Assembly: GCF_000002515.2 (NCBI RefSeq)
Contig: NC_006038.1
Span: 186,001 to 250,000 of the forward strand
Origin: Kluyveromyces lactis
Lineage: Eukaryota; Ascomycota; Saccharomycetes; Saccharomycetales; Saccharomycetaceae
Length of the DNA: 64,000 nucleotides
Direction: 5' to 3'
The position numbers and the translations under genes are program-made. The notes under the pieces are model-generated. The model was given only the letters and a program-made list of their open reading frames with translations. It searched no databases and had not been told where the DNA came from. Below, piece by piece: positions 19,046 to 28,742 of this stretch (positions are counted from its first letter, which is position 1; each line of letters starts with the position of its first letter).

Positions 19046-20800
19046 ATGCAGCCGGTATTTTCAAGGTTTCCATACGCCTCCAAATCGGGCTTTATTTCAC
19101 TGGCTTCCAGAGGTTATGCGGTGTCACGGAATTCAGGTTCCAGTATCAAGTCCAATTTAAGATCGAAGCCCAGAGCAGACACGAGATGGAACACCAAAGC
19201 GAAACCGCCGGTGAAGAATAGGAAAAGTAATGGGAAAGGTGATCACAGGTCACATTCGAGGAGCGATTCCCGCGCAAAGCCCTCACAAGAGCAGACGCAA
19301 CAGCAGTTCCAGTATGGTGAGTATGGGAAACTATCGGAAGGCGATCCAAAGATATTGGAAAGGTCAAAGAGGTTAGTGTCTAAGATAAATGATTTCAGTC
19401 AGTTGAAGATTTTACCAGAGGTAAGGGACAAACTTATGGAGGTGATTTCAAGCGAATCATTGCTAAATAAGAATTTACTGGACGTGAAGTATAATCCAAA
19501 AGAGAATAATGTACAAGAATTCAAGAAACATTTGAAACCATCACCAATCCAGACTACTGCTATCTACCAGACGTCTAAAACTTTAATGGACCCTCAGTTA
19601 CAAGTCCGTCTTATAGCTGCAGAGACGGGTTCTGGTAAGACTATGGCTTATTTGATTCCTTTGGTGGATTATCTTAAGAGAACAGAAATGGAAAATCCTT
19701 CATGGGAAACTTTGAAAGACAAAGCCATCGTTAGGTCCATAATATTGTTACCAACTCATGAACTTGTAGAACAAGTATACCAGACAGTGTCTAAACTAGA
19801 ACCTGCACTCGGAATGCACACGTATAAATGGGATGCAGGTTCCTCTTACAAGGGATTCGTTGAGGCCTTGAAGGGTAGAATTGATATCATGGTCACAACC
19901 CCAGGAAAGATCTTAAGTTTGTTTAACATATCTATGGTGAACAGGCCCGACAGAATCCTTTCACAAGTGAAGTTTTTAGTCATGGATGAAGCAGATACAC
20001 TTTTGGATAAATCATGGGTCGAAGACTCTTATTCCACGATAAAGCACATGCAAAACTTAAATCACGTTTTGTTCTGTTCGGCTACTATTCCAAAAGAGTT
20101 CCAAAAGACGATCACCAGATTATTCCCTACCGTTGGAGTAATTGCTTCCCCAAATCTTCATAAGATTAATCACAAGAATCAAATCAAATTAATTAACGCA
20201 GATATGGCCCCATACAAGGGATCAAAGACCAAAGCTCTGGCTCAAATATTATACTCAATTAATAGAGACAACATCGACCCTGGTTTCGAAAAAAGGGTAG
20301 TAATTTTCGTGAATGAGAAAGAAAATGTTCCACTTGTCGCAACTAAACTAGCCAACCAATATGGACACGACGTTGTTGCCTTGACCGGTAATGATTCTGT
20401 TGAAGAACGTCTGGAAAAAATCAAACCTTTCATGGATCCTCCTAAGAAGATGACAACCCGTAAATCAGAAAAAGTGACTACAGAAAACACAGTAACAATG
20501 AAGATACCCAACTCAAATATTGTGATTGAAGAAATACCAGAAGACAATGAAGCATTTGTTGAAAGCACTTTGAAGGTTCTAGTAACGACAGATGTTCTAG
20601 CAAGAGGTATAAATTTCAGAGGTTGTCGATACGTTGTTCTATATGATATTCCAAATACTCCGGTGGATTTGGTCCATCGAGTTGGAAGAACAGGAAGAAT
20701 GAATCAAAAAGGGTCTGTATTTATAATTACTGGAAAACGAGTAAAAAATTGGGTCAAAGCTATACCATCAATTGTTTCAAAGAACGTTTCCATTTCCTAG
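19046..20800 (+). CDS. MRH4: Mrh4, mitochondrial DEAD-box RNA helicase
   Basis: The start chosen is the ATG at 19046; the frame is open two codons further to a TTG, which is not used. The 584-residue protein (S. cerevisiae 561) begins with a basic, Ser-rich presequence of about 60 residues. Helicase motifs in order are the PSPIQTTAIY Q-like motif (about 170), motif I AAETGSGKT (about 191), motif Ia PTHELVEQ, motif Ib TTPGK, motif II DEAD (about 315), motif III SAT, and motif VI HRVGRTGR near residue 550. It acts in late assembly of the mitochondrial large ribosomal subunit in S. cerevisiae. It converges with IPL1, with about 62 bases between the stops. Confidence 0.94.
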   Translation: MQPVFSRFPYASKSGFISLASRGYAVSRNSGSSIKSNLRSKPRADTRWNTKAKPPVKNRKSNGKGDHRSHSRSDSRAKPSQEQTQQQFQYGEYGKLSEGDPKILERSKRLVSKINDFSQLKILPEVRDKLMEVISSESLLNKNLLDVKYNPKENNVQEFKKHLKPSPIQTTAIYQTSKTLMDPQLQVRLIAAETGSGKTMAYLIPLVDYLKRTEMENPSWETLKDKAIVRSIILLPTHELVEQVYQTVSKLEPALGMHTYKWDAGSSYKGFVEALKGRIDIMVTTPGKILSLFNISMVNRPDRILSQVKFLVMDEADTLLDKSWVEDSYSTIKHMQNLNHVLFCSATIPKEFQKTITRLFPTVGVIASPNLHKINHKNQIKLINADMAPYKGSKTKALAQILYSINRDNIDPGFEKRVVIFVNEKENVPLVATKLANQYGHDVVALTGNDSVEERLEKIKPFMDPPKKMTTRKSEKVTTENTVTMKIPNSNIVIEEIPEDNEAFVESTLKVLVTTDVLARGINFRGCRYVVLYDIPNTPVDLVHRVGRTGRMNQKGSVFIITGKRVKNWVKAIPSIVSKNVSIS

Positions 20801-20862
20801 CAAAGCTAACTAATTTATAGATTCTCTTCCACTTGTATATAGAAATCTAAACATGATAAATA

Positions 20863-21948
20863 CTAAAGATCTGTCCAAGAACCTCGATTATTTGCAATCC
20901 ATGCATGAGATTTAACTTCCGAGAGGGGGATTCTCTTGGAAGGTTCAAATTGCAGCAATCTTACAATGAGATCTCTTGCCTGCGGTGAAACATTTAGTGG
21001 GAACTTGAGATCGCACCTCAAAATTCTTCTATATGTCATTTCCTTTGTATCCTCCTCAAAAGGTGGCGATCCAACTAATAGCTCATAAGTTAGAACTCCT
21101 AGGGCCCAAACATCTACTTTATTGTTATATTCTCTAGATTTAATGAGCTCTGGTGAAAGGTAATCTATAGTTCCGCATAAAGTCTTCCTCTTTTGTCCAT
21201 CCTCGTTATATACACTCCAACCGAAATCTGTCAGTTTGATAGTGTTGTTGAAACCAATTAAGATATTCTCCGGTTTTATATCTCTATGCAATATGTTTTT
21301 ACTATGCATATAATCCAAGGCATTAGCCATTTGATAAACAAAATAGGATGCCAGCGTCTCATTCAAAGGCCCGTTATTCTTCAAAAATTTATATAGTTCT
21401 CCGTAATAGACATATTCCATAAGTAGATAAACCCGTTTTTCGTCGTAAAAGAATCCATATAGCTGTGTCAGATTTTTATGTTTGAACGAACCCTGAATTT
21501 CTACCTCCCTCCTGAACTGTTTCTGAATTGTATATTGAACAATTTCCTTCTTTTCCATCGCTTTTAAAGCACAAATTAGCCCCGTTTCCCTATGTTTAAC
21601 GCAATAAACTTTACCAAACTTACCTTTACCTAAGATCTTACCTATTTCAAAGTCCTGAAGTGTCATGTTTTCAAACTTATCGTTGTGATCATTCAATATT
21701 GGTACGCGGGTACCATGCGCGGTGTTGGGTTTCTTTACCATTAGCGATCTTCTAGGATTGTTGTTCACTGGTCCAGTGCTCAACCTATGATGAGACGAGG
21801 TAATCGAGTCTTTTTCATGTGCGTGTCCTCGTGATAAGCTAGGTCGTTTTCCTGCATTACTTAGTCTTATCGATAATAGTTTACTCTGCTGTAACAATGA
21901 ATGCCTTCTTCCTGTATCACTTGCATCCCTCGATAACGATGGTCTCAT
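20863..21948 (-). CDS. IPL1: Ipl1, Aurora kinase
   Basis: The start is the ATG at 21948, giving 361 residues (S. cerevisiae 367); the frame continues upstream 31 codons only to a TTG. Residues 1-95 are basic and polar with several RRxS/RxS sites. The kinase domain (about 97-355) has the glycine loop GKGKFGKVY, catalytic Lys129 in [25 protein letters not shown] and the activation-loop threonine in [14 protein letters not shown], the Aurora signature. It is the catalytic part of the chromosomal passenger complex with Sli15, Bir1 and Nbl1, and corrects wrong kinetochore attachments. It is divergent from RKM1. Confidence 0.97.
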
Positions 21949-22683
21949 GTTCAATATATTAATCTTGATGTCTGATAGTACCGTTGCACATCCGCCGTCG
22001 GATCTTGACCTGGCTTTATGACACAGTTTTACACTCTTCAAGGTGACGTTCTTTAACCTGAATCAGATTCATTTCATTATTTACATTTTCCCTCTCCAAA
22101 GGTAAACAAACGGAATCCATTATAGTGAAGCAGAAGAAGACGTAGAAAGACATAGACCGCGATAGATCTAGTATAAAGCTATAGTTGTCAAGGCTAGGTG
22201 ATTGCTTTTCACTTTTGTCATTTGTATGATATGCATAATGGGTCTTTTTGATTCTTGATGGACTTATCGTGTCCCCGTTCTAGCATGAGTTTTTACTGTA
22301 GGCGCTATGTCATGTAGTAATCATGTTTGACCAGAAATAAACTTTCATCATTTAAATTGAATCCATAGTTATCAGTGAAGAAATTTCAGTGTATTTAGGG
22401 TAGCACGAACTTGGTCGAAGTAATCCGTTGGGAAACTATAGATCAAGAGGAATAAAGAGGCCTCAAATCGGCTCTTTACGCCATGGTAGTGATGATTCAG
22501 CTCGCAGATCTTAAGGAAAAAAATGAAAGTTACCCTACCACACGCATTAGCGTAATATTTACGATAGATTACTGATGCACATGAGATGAGCCGTAAACTT
22601 CAAGGAGGACAACTATCTTGATCCAGGGGAATGCCTATCAAGTGCTCAAGTTTCGAAAGCTACACGACAAAGATATATTAATA
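21949..22683. other. Divergent IPL1-RKM1 promoter region
   Basis: This 735-base gap has ordinary composition. In-frame extensions of both genes lacking ATG reach into it. The segment ACGCATTAGCGT at about 22542-22553 has 4-base inverted arms. No clear cell-cycle box (ACGCGT) was noticed. Confidence 0.35.
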
Positions 22684-24468
22684 ATGGATAAATTGGACCA
22701 ATTGCTGGCATTTGCCAAGGACAATGGAGTTTCACTTCCACAAAATGTTGGATTTAAGAACGTGGAGGGGAAGGGTATCTGTTGCATTGCTAGTGATGAC
22801 ATAGAGCAAGCTGTCTTTCAATTGCCCAGCCATCTGATAATTACCAAGGATCTTTCGAACAAACACTTTAGAGATCAAGTGAAAAGCAAAGAACATCACA
22901 ATACATGGTTGAAACTGTTTTTGAGCAAGCTAAAGTTTTCAGATGAGATGATCATTTTGGATAATGAAAACATCACAAAGCTATTCAGACCATACATTAT
23001 GGCTTTACCATCACAGGTAGATTCTCCGTTGGGATGGAATCCATCTGAGCTTGCTCTGCTGAATGGGACAAACCTTTACACATCTCTAAAGGAAAAGCTA
23101 CAATCGATATACGACGAATGGTGGAATGTCATAGAGGGGACTTCTTTTCAAACGCGACAGTACAACATTGAACAGCTCAGTATTGATGAAATATACGAGC
23201 AAATAACGAGTAAAGTATTTTCTGAGAAGATTTTGGACTTCTTCTCTTTTCCAGCGTTCTTATGGTCTCATCTAATGTTTACTTCAAGAGCGTTCCCAGA
23301 GAGAGTAATAAACCCATATTGTGATGAATATAATGTGATATTATTACCAGTATTAGACCTTTTAAACCATGAGAATAGATCAAAGATTCAGTGGTCATGT
23401 TCCAGTGAAGGAAGTTTTATATTTGAAAAACTCGAACCAGTTTCAAAAGGAACTGAAATATGCAATAATTACGGTGCTAAAGGAAACGAAGAGTTATTAT
23501 ATGGATATGGATTCGTAGTCGATGGGAACGAATTCGATAACCTTGCATTGAAACTCAAGTTGCCTTTACCAGTAGTTGAGAAGATTTTAGCAGATGGTTC
23601 TGTATACCTTCCAACATTTGATGACTACACAACTTACGCTTTCGATACAGTAAAGGATACCCGTGGAAACCAGAAAAAGACAAACGATACCAAACCATTG
23701 AAAGCCCTGGAAAATTTTGCTGATGGAATCCTTTATTTTATCAATGCTGATCTAGAAAATTTGAAACCGTTAATGGATCTTTTCTCACTTCTGAGTAAAA
23801 ACGATAATGAAAGTGCACTATCATTAAGATGCCAACTGACAGCACTACAATCGTTGAAGAATGCATTGAAACAAAAATTGTACCTAATAATTGATGCAGA
23901 ACCATTGGAATCACAAAAGGATTATGCTACATGTGAATATAGGAAACAATGTGCGGCGATTTACAAATCCGGGCAAATCTCGATTCTAAAGGATTCTATC
24001 AATAATATAAAGAGGTTACAAAAACACATACTGACTGCCTACAAACCATATCTAGCAAGCATAAAGAGCATTATGAAACATGACCGGGATTTTCAGAAAG
24101 ACTATCACGAACTATACGACCAAACCAACAATGCCGCACCGGCAGATTTAATAGATGAATTTGAATATGCAGTCGCCTGGTTGATGGTGAGAACTCAAAA
24201 GCTCGCACGCAGCAAAGAAGCTTCCGAATACCTCTGGGTACAAGATCAATTTACTAATTACTTCTCACATTACACCGAAGACTCTCAAATTTCTAACGCA
24301 GGAAAAAGTCTACATAACTATTTCTTCCCCAATGGTAACGATAGAATCTCAGTGAAAACCATGGACTGTATCGCAACTTTTATCAATAATGAGACGTTCC
24401 TCATGGAATCATCCGCTTCGAATTCTGTGCCAGTATTTACAAAGTGCATAGACATCCACTACTCCTAA
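22684..24468 (+). CDS. RKM1: Rkm1, SET-domain ribosomal protein lysine methyltransferase
   Basis: The start at the ATG at 22684 gives 594 residues (S. cerevisiae 583). The N-terminal half is a split SET domain of the Rubisco-LSMT type: GKGICCIASDDIEQAVFQLP near the start, VLDLLNHENRSKIQW (the NH motif) about residue 225, and EICNNYGAKGNEELLYGYGF at the AdoMet and substrate pocket. The C-terminal half is the helical LSMT substrate-binding domain. In S. cerevisiae Rkm1 dimethylates two lysines of ribosomal protein Rpl23. It lies upstream of the TYW1-like short gene in the same direction, as RKM1 lies upstream of TYW1 in S. cerevisiae. Confidence 0.9.
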   Translation: MDKLDQLLAFAKDNGVSLPQNVGFKNVEGKGICCIASDDIEQAVFQLPSHLIITKDLSNKHFRDQVKSKEHHNTWLKLFLSKLKFSDEMIILDNENITKLFRPYIMALPSQVDSPLGWNPSELALLNGTNLYTSLKEKLQSIYDEWWNVIEGTSFQTRQYNIEQLSIDEIYEQITSKVFSEKILDFFSFPAFLWSHLMFTSRAFPERVINPYCDEYNVILLPVLDLLNHENRSKIQWSCSSEGSFIFEKLEPVSKGTEICNNYGAKGNEELLYGYGFVVDGNEFDNLALKLKLPLPVVEKILADGSVYLPTFDDYTTYAFDTVKDTRGNQKKTNDTKPLKALENFADGILYFINADLENLKPLMDLFSLLSKNDNESALSLRCQLTALQSLKNALKQKLYLIIDAEPLESQKDYATCEYRKQCAAIYKSGQISILKDSINNIKRLQKHILTAYKPYLASIKSIMKHDRDFQKDYHELYDQTNNAAPADLIDEFEYAVAWLMVRTQKLARSKEASEYLWVQDQFTNYFSHYTEDSQISNAGKSLHNYFFPNGNDRISVKTMDCIATFINNETFLMESSASNSVPVFTKCIDIHYS

Positions 24469-24876
24469 ACACTCGATAAAGATTTTAAGATATTATGACC
24501 TCTCCGGCTTGGGTGCCCATTTAATTGCCTGCTGAGTGAGCAATAACAAAATCACGTGACTTCAAATGCAAAAAAAGAAAAGAATAATTCGGAACCATCG
24601 ACTGAACTGGTCTGACATCTTGATTCTATGTAACAGTATGAGTATTTAAACGACAGTTCCAAAATACGTTCCAGTACTCGATTTCGACAGCAAGGTATTT
24701 GTCTATTCGGAATAGATTTAATAGAAGCTCAAATCACGCTAACGAGGTTTCGCAGGTTGCTGTTAAGACTTTACTGTTTTTTTCGGGTGTTTGATTCTAC
24801 TAGTCTTTTTCGCTTACTACACTTTGATCTCTTATTAAGGACACAAATCCATACATCGCAGAATATTAGGCCGACA
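24469..24876. other. RKM1 3' flank and promoter of the TYW1-like gene
   Basis: This 408-base gap contains an ATCACGTGA box at 24551-24559 and a TATTTAAA at about 24642. The short gene's frame is open upstream to a TTG at 24757, but no ATG is found there. Confidence 0.4.
24552..24559. promoter_or_regulatory. Cbf1-type E-box TCACGTGA
   Basis: A perfect CDEI-like palindrome lies 318 bases upstream of the TYW1-like short gene. An A-rich stretch and TTCGGAA follow within 40 bases, far too close for a point centromere. Confidence 0.45.
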
Positions 24877-25275
24877 ATGAGTGTGATATCAGATTCTAGC
24901 GTAGCTTTGTTTAACAAAATTCCATCTGGTGCGGTACTCTCCGGTGTTGTACTTTGCTATCTGTTATCTGGTGGTAGAGTCTCCATATCTCTAGCTCTAA
25001 TTATAAGCTTCTTCATCCTCAAGAAGCATAGTTTGGAAGTATCTGAGAGTGGTGATGAACTAGAGAATGAAACACCCAAGAAAAAGAAGGGATGCTGTGG
25101 TGGTAAGAATGGTGGATGTTCCAGTAAGAAACTGGACGAATTTGGCATGCCAGTGAAGAAGAACAAGGGATGCTGTGGGGGTGCGTGTAAATCCAAGAAG
25201 GCGCAAGATCCTGCACCTGTGGTAGAAGTTGGTTACGATAACGAAATAGATTTCACTGATTCTTTTAAAAATTGA
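24877..25275 (+). CDS. Stand-alone TYW1 N-terminal-like membrane and Cys-rich protein
   Basis: The ATG at 24877 gives 132 residues. Residues about 16-50 are hydrophobic and contain SGGRVSISLALII, which resembles the membrane anchor of yeast TYW1. A charged linker follows, then two Cys clusters (KKGCCGGKNGGC at 71-81 and KGCCGGAC at 97-104) and an ending VGYDNEIDFTDSFKN similar to the segment just before the TYW1 flavodoxin domain. The stop TGA comes there; neither the flavodoxin part nor the radical-SAM part (wybutosine step 2) is found downstream. It sits exactly between RKM1 and PGC1-side genes, the position of TYW1 in S. cerevisiae. I infer a TYW1 remnant kept as a small membrane protein, or a fission product with the enzyme part elsewhere. 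Similarity to TYW1 is recalled, not computed. Function is unknown. Confidence 0.7.
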   Translation: MSVISDSSVALFNKIPSGAVLSGVVLCYLLSGGRVSISLALIISFFILKKHSLEVSESGDELENETPKKKKGCCGGKNGGCSSKKLDEFGMPVKKNKGCCGGACKSKKAQDPAPVVEVGYDNEIDFTDSFKN

Positions 25276-25617
25276 TATCACCATCTTTAGTTGTTGTATC
25301 AATCAATAAGGGGAGGTGGAGCCTCACATATTTCGGGGGAAAAAAAAGAGGACGTGACGTCTGGCCACTTCAATAATTCGGTAAAAGCAGTAATCTTAGA
25401 ACTCATATTCAAAATTCAGGGACACATAGGGTACTTTCAATATTGTCTTATTTATTTGTTAACTAATTAATTGTCATTTCATTTTTAATTACTGTTATTT
25501 TAGTTGTGCCGGATCTGTTCAAACCTATGCATTCTTTATCAACATATTGTGCATATACGAGACATCTATAATTCTGTATAGCTGTGGCCTGTGTTCCGTA
25601 ATATTCGCAGGAGCGCA
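25276..25617. other. Convergent 3' region after the TYW1-like gene
   Basis: This 342-base gap shows no trace of TYW1 catalytic motifs in any frame (no CxxxCxxC). It has A and T tracts and an A+T-rich centre around 25440-25510. Nothing else is recognised. Confidence 0.45.
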
Positions 25618-26844
25618 TCAATATGGCTTAAAAAGATTGAATATCGAAAACGAACTCGATTTATTCGTTTCCACTGAAGGCTTTTTGCGGATTAACTGTT
25701 TTTCAAATTCCGTTTTGAATAGTTCCTCTAGATCGACACCTTTCCTTGCTCGTTCTAGCTCACGGTCTTCAACGAGATAAAGCTTCTGAGTTGGTAAAGG
25801 GGCTTGTAAGTTATAACTCCTTAAGCTGCTATTGAGTCTTGGTATATTTGATTTCAAAAAACTTTTGGTGGACGGGGCCCATGTATCAAAACAATTTTGG
25901 AGGAACTGCTCACTACTGGTGCTAATTGATTTGAAGACTTCCAATAGATCGCTATTTCCTGTGGAGAAAAGTTTCTTCCTTTGCATTCGAAGAAGAATAT
26001 CAGCTTCAAGTTTTCGCTTGAGTTCTTTTCTAAACATTTCAATATCTTTATCAACACTTCCTTGTTTTTCTATCCAGGGAGGGACAATGTTCTGCCGAAC
26101 CAAAATGTTGTTCAAGTGATAGTCAGTTCTATCGATATGCGCATGATTGTTTACCACATCAGTTTCTTTACCGTAAAGTGTCTTCACTGATTTGAATTCT
26201 CCTTTCTTCATACTTTCCTCAATCCTGGCGTCAGCGATAGATCGCAATTTTTCAAAGGATCCAATCGGTGTAAATTTCTCAGCATAAAGAGCTCTAAATT
26301 CGGAGGCTTCTTTCTTCTCTATGTCCTCAGCCGATTTCTTATCTTGCTGATAAATTCCAACCTTATCCTGTGCTTTTTCCAAGCGATCCCGAATTCGTAT
26401 AGATCTTCTAGTGGATCTAGGTTCATTCATTTCACGTATTGTACTATTATAACTTTTGAAGCCCAAGTTCGAAACAGAACCATGTCCTCCCTTACTTTTT
26501 GGCGCGACGTCTAAAAGCATCCTTAAAGAAGTGTCCATTGGATCCTCATCACTAGTCCATGGCTTTCCAGTTGCGATATCTCGTGCATGTTTATTCATAT
26601 TGTTATGTCCGTCAGTAATAGAAAGCTCCGCCTTGTACTTATCCTTGAAACTAATATCATCTAGATCTTTGTATATCGCGTTGATATCCCTACTCTTGCC
26701 ATTTGAACCGTGGCTGATCTTCATCAATGGATCATTCTGATCGATAGTATTGCTCTCTAACAAATCCTGTAACCGTCTTTTCATATATCCCCCATCATTA
26801 CTATAATATAATCGTTGTACTGATCTTTTTATTACAGGTCTCAT
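25618..26844 (-). CDS. DUF1992 / DNAJC28-like mitochondrial protein
   Basis: Starting from the ATG at 26844 the product has 408 residues. The N-terminus (MRPVIKRSVQRLYYSND) looks like a mitochondrial presequence. Residues about 205-275 carry the DUF1992 (DNAJC28 conserved domain) pattern: IADARIEESMKKGEF, then a Lys/Gly stretch, then DYHLNNILVRQNIVPPWIEKQ. There is no J domain, as in other fungal members. The rest is charged and helical, ending in a basic RKKPSVETNKSSSFSIF segment. The function of the family is unknown; animal DNAJC28 is tied to Golgi or mitochondrial roles without an agreed mechanism. I recall no S. cerevisiae gene at this position. It is head to head with ALG2. Confidence 0.75.
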   Translation of the reverse strand: MRPVIKRSVQRLYYSNDGGYMKRRLQDLLESNTIDQNDPLMKISHGSNGKSRDINAIYKDLDDISFKDKYKAELSITDGHNNMNKHARDIATGKPWTSDEDPMDTSLRMLLDVAPKSKGGHGSVSNLGFKSYNSTIREMNEPRSTRRSIRIRDRLEKAQDKVGIYQQDKKSAEDIEKKEASEFRALYAEKFTPIGSFEKLRSIADARIEESMKKGEFKSVKTLYGKETDVVNNHAHIDRTDYHLNNILVRQNIVPPWIEKQGSVDKDIEMFRKELKRKLEADILLRMQRKKLFSTGNSDLLEVFKSISTSSEQFLQNCFDTWAPSTKSFLKSNIPRLNSSLRSYNLQAPLPTQKLYLVEDRELERARKGVDLEELFKTEFEKQLIRKKPSVETNKSSSFSIFNLFKPY

Positions 26845-27114
26845 TCCCAATCCATAGTTGAGTAGTGCGGAGAGCGTTCAATAATATCTCGGCGTGCCTG
26901 TTTGAAGTTTTTTTAGGGAAATGTTGCACAATATGTAAAGTATTCGGTATTGGAAGGTTCAGCATTTTTAAGGATTTGTTAGATCTTTCAAATTTAACAA
27001 AAACCGATACCTATCATTCCAAGTAACTCACACAAAATAGAACAGTCAAGGAAGCAACAAAACATCGCCATTGCACTGAACTATATTGCAGAGGCACTAG
27101 ATTAACCATACACA

Positions 27115-28626
27115 ATGTCTGAAGCTCCAGTTCACCAGCGTAAAGTCGCGTTCATACACCCAGATTTAGGAATTGGCGGCGCAGAAAGATTAGTCGTCGA
27201 TGCTGCCGCTGGCCTACAAAACGCTGGGTATGACGTGACGATTTATACAAGTCATTGCGACAAGTCTCATTGTTTTGAAGAGGTTAAGAATGGTACACTT
27301 AAAGTAGAAGTTCGTGGAGACGCATTGCCAACTCATATCTTTGGTAAGTTCTCGATCTTATGCGCCAACTTAAGACAGTTATATTTGACATGGAATCTAA
27401 TATCTACAGGAAAAATCGAAGAATATGATGTTTATATCGTGGATCAACTATCTTCGTGCGTTCCTTTATTACATTTAAATGCTCCAGACTCAAAAGTGTT
27501 GTTTTATTGCCATTTCCCGGATCAATTGCTCGCCAGGCGGGATGGCTTATTGAAGAAACTGTATAGAATACCGTTTGACATATTGGAACAATTTACCATG
27601 GGTGTAGCAGATACTATTCTAGTTAATTCTAATTTTACAAAGCAGGTATTTGCCAAAACGTTCCAGTCACTAGCCGTTGACCCTAAAGTGGTTTACCCTT
27701 GTGTAAACGTAGAGCAAGAAGAAATACTTCCTTTAGATAAAGATCTTATGAAGAAGATCTTGAAGAACAATGAAAAGTATTATCTATCTATCAACAGATA
27801 CGAAAGGAAAAAAAACATTGAATTGGCTATCACTGCTTTTGCACAATCAAAACAACGTACCTCCCATAAACTATTTATATCTGGAGGTTACGATTTGAAT
27901 AATTCCGAGAATATCGACTATCTAAAAGAATTGGAAACTTTGGCCACTGAATTGAAATTGAAGCACGTTCATCTTTCATATCCAGAATACTCCAAGAGTC
28001 CTGACAAGTGTCCATCAAGTAACTTCGCTGATGCTCAAATATTGTTTTTGACTTCTGTGTCATCGTCTCTCAAGGAATTACTATTGCAAAGTACTGAAAT
28101 GTTGCTATACACTCCTTCTAACGAACACTTTGGAATTGTACCACTCGAGGCTATGAAGTATGGTGTACCTGTTTTGGCAGTAGATACGGGTGGTCCACTA
28201 GAAACAGTGGTAGATTACAATGAGACACCTTCTCATATTGATGCAACTGGTTGGTTACGACCATCCGATGCTGATGAATGGTCAAAAGTGTTGGATCAAT
28301 CCGTAGACATATTTGAAAAGAATCACTCCTTATTCGAAGTTAACGGTCCTAAACGTATTAAGTACTATTTCTCCAGAGAAGCGATGTCCAAAAACTTTGA
28401 TAATACCATCGACCATATTATTTGGAAGTCAAGAGGAACGCGTTTATGGAGCACATTAGCTCCAGGGCTACTGATGTTCACTGTCCAATATGCTACACTG
28501 TTGATAACAGGCGATGCTTCTTGGCCATATTTATTGCTAGCTGCGATTTCTTATTTTGTATTAAGAAGTGTAAAGGCCACTGTGTACTGGATCATCGTTT
28601 TCTGTTACCTAAACTATTCAACTTAA
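27115..28626 (+). CDS. ALG2: Alg2, GDP-mannose alpha-1,3/1,6-mannosyltransferase
   Basis: The 503-residue protein has the same length as yeast Alg2. It is a GT4-family glycosyltransferase: HPDLGIGGAERLVVDAA forms the N-terminal glycine-rich loop, LFYCHFPDQLLA and ILVNSNFTKQVF are family signatures, and NEHFGIVPLEAMKYGVPVLA is the EX7E donor-binding motif. The C-terminus holds two hydrophobic segments (about 447-500) for ER-membrane attachment. The enzyme adds the second and third mannoses to the dolichol-linked oligosaccharide on the cytosolic ER face. It converges with SGF73, as their S. cerevisiae orthologues also neighbour each other on chromosome VII. Confidence 0.97.
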   Translation: MSEAPVHQRKVAFIHPDLGIGGAERLVVDAAAGLQNAGYDVTIYTSHCDKSHCFEEVKNGTLKVEVRGDALPTHIFGKFSILCANLRQLYLTWNLISTGKIEEYDVYIVDQLSSCVPLLHLNAPDSKVLFYCHFPDQLLARRDGLLKKLYRIPFDILEQFTMGVADTILVNSNFTKQVFAKTFQSLAVDPKVVYPCVNVEQEEILPLDKDLMKKILKNNEKYYLSINRYERKKNIELAITAFAQSKQRTSHKLFISGGYDLNNSENIDYLKELETLATELKLKHVHLSYPEYSKSPDKCPSSNFADAQILFLTSVSSSLKELLLQSTEMLLYTPSNEHFGIVPLEAMKYGVPVLAVDTGGPLETVVDYNETPSHIDATGWLRPSDADEWSKVLDQSVDIFEKNHSLFEVNGPKRIKYYFSREAMSKNFDNTIDHIIWKSRGTRLWSTLAPGLLMFTVQYATLLITGDASWPYLLLAAISYFVLRSVKATVYWIIVFCYLNYST

Positions 28627-28742
28627 AAGCGAAGCCAATCTTAATTTATTATAACGACTTGTGCAAAATATATACACATACCCCTCAAAGTTAAGAGATG
28701 AAAAACAGACGTTAACAAGCTATTAAGTTTCTAAATATTACA

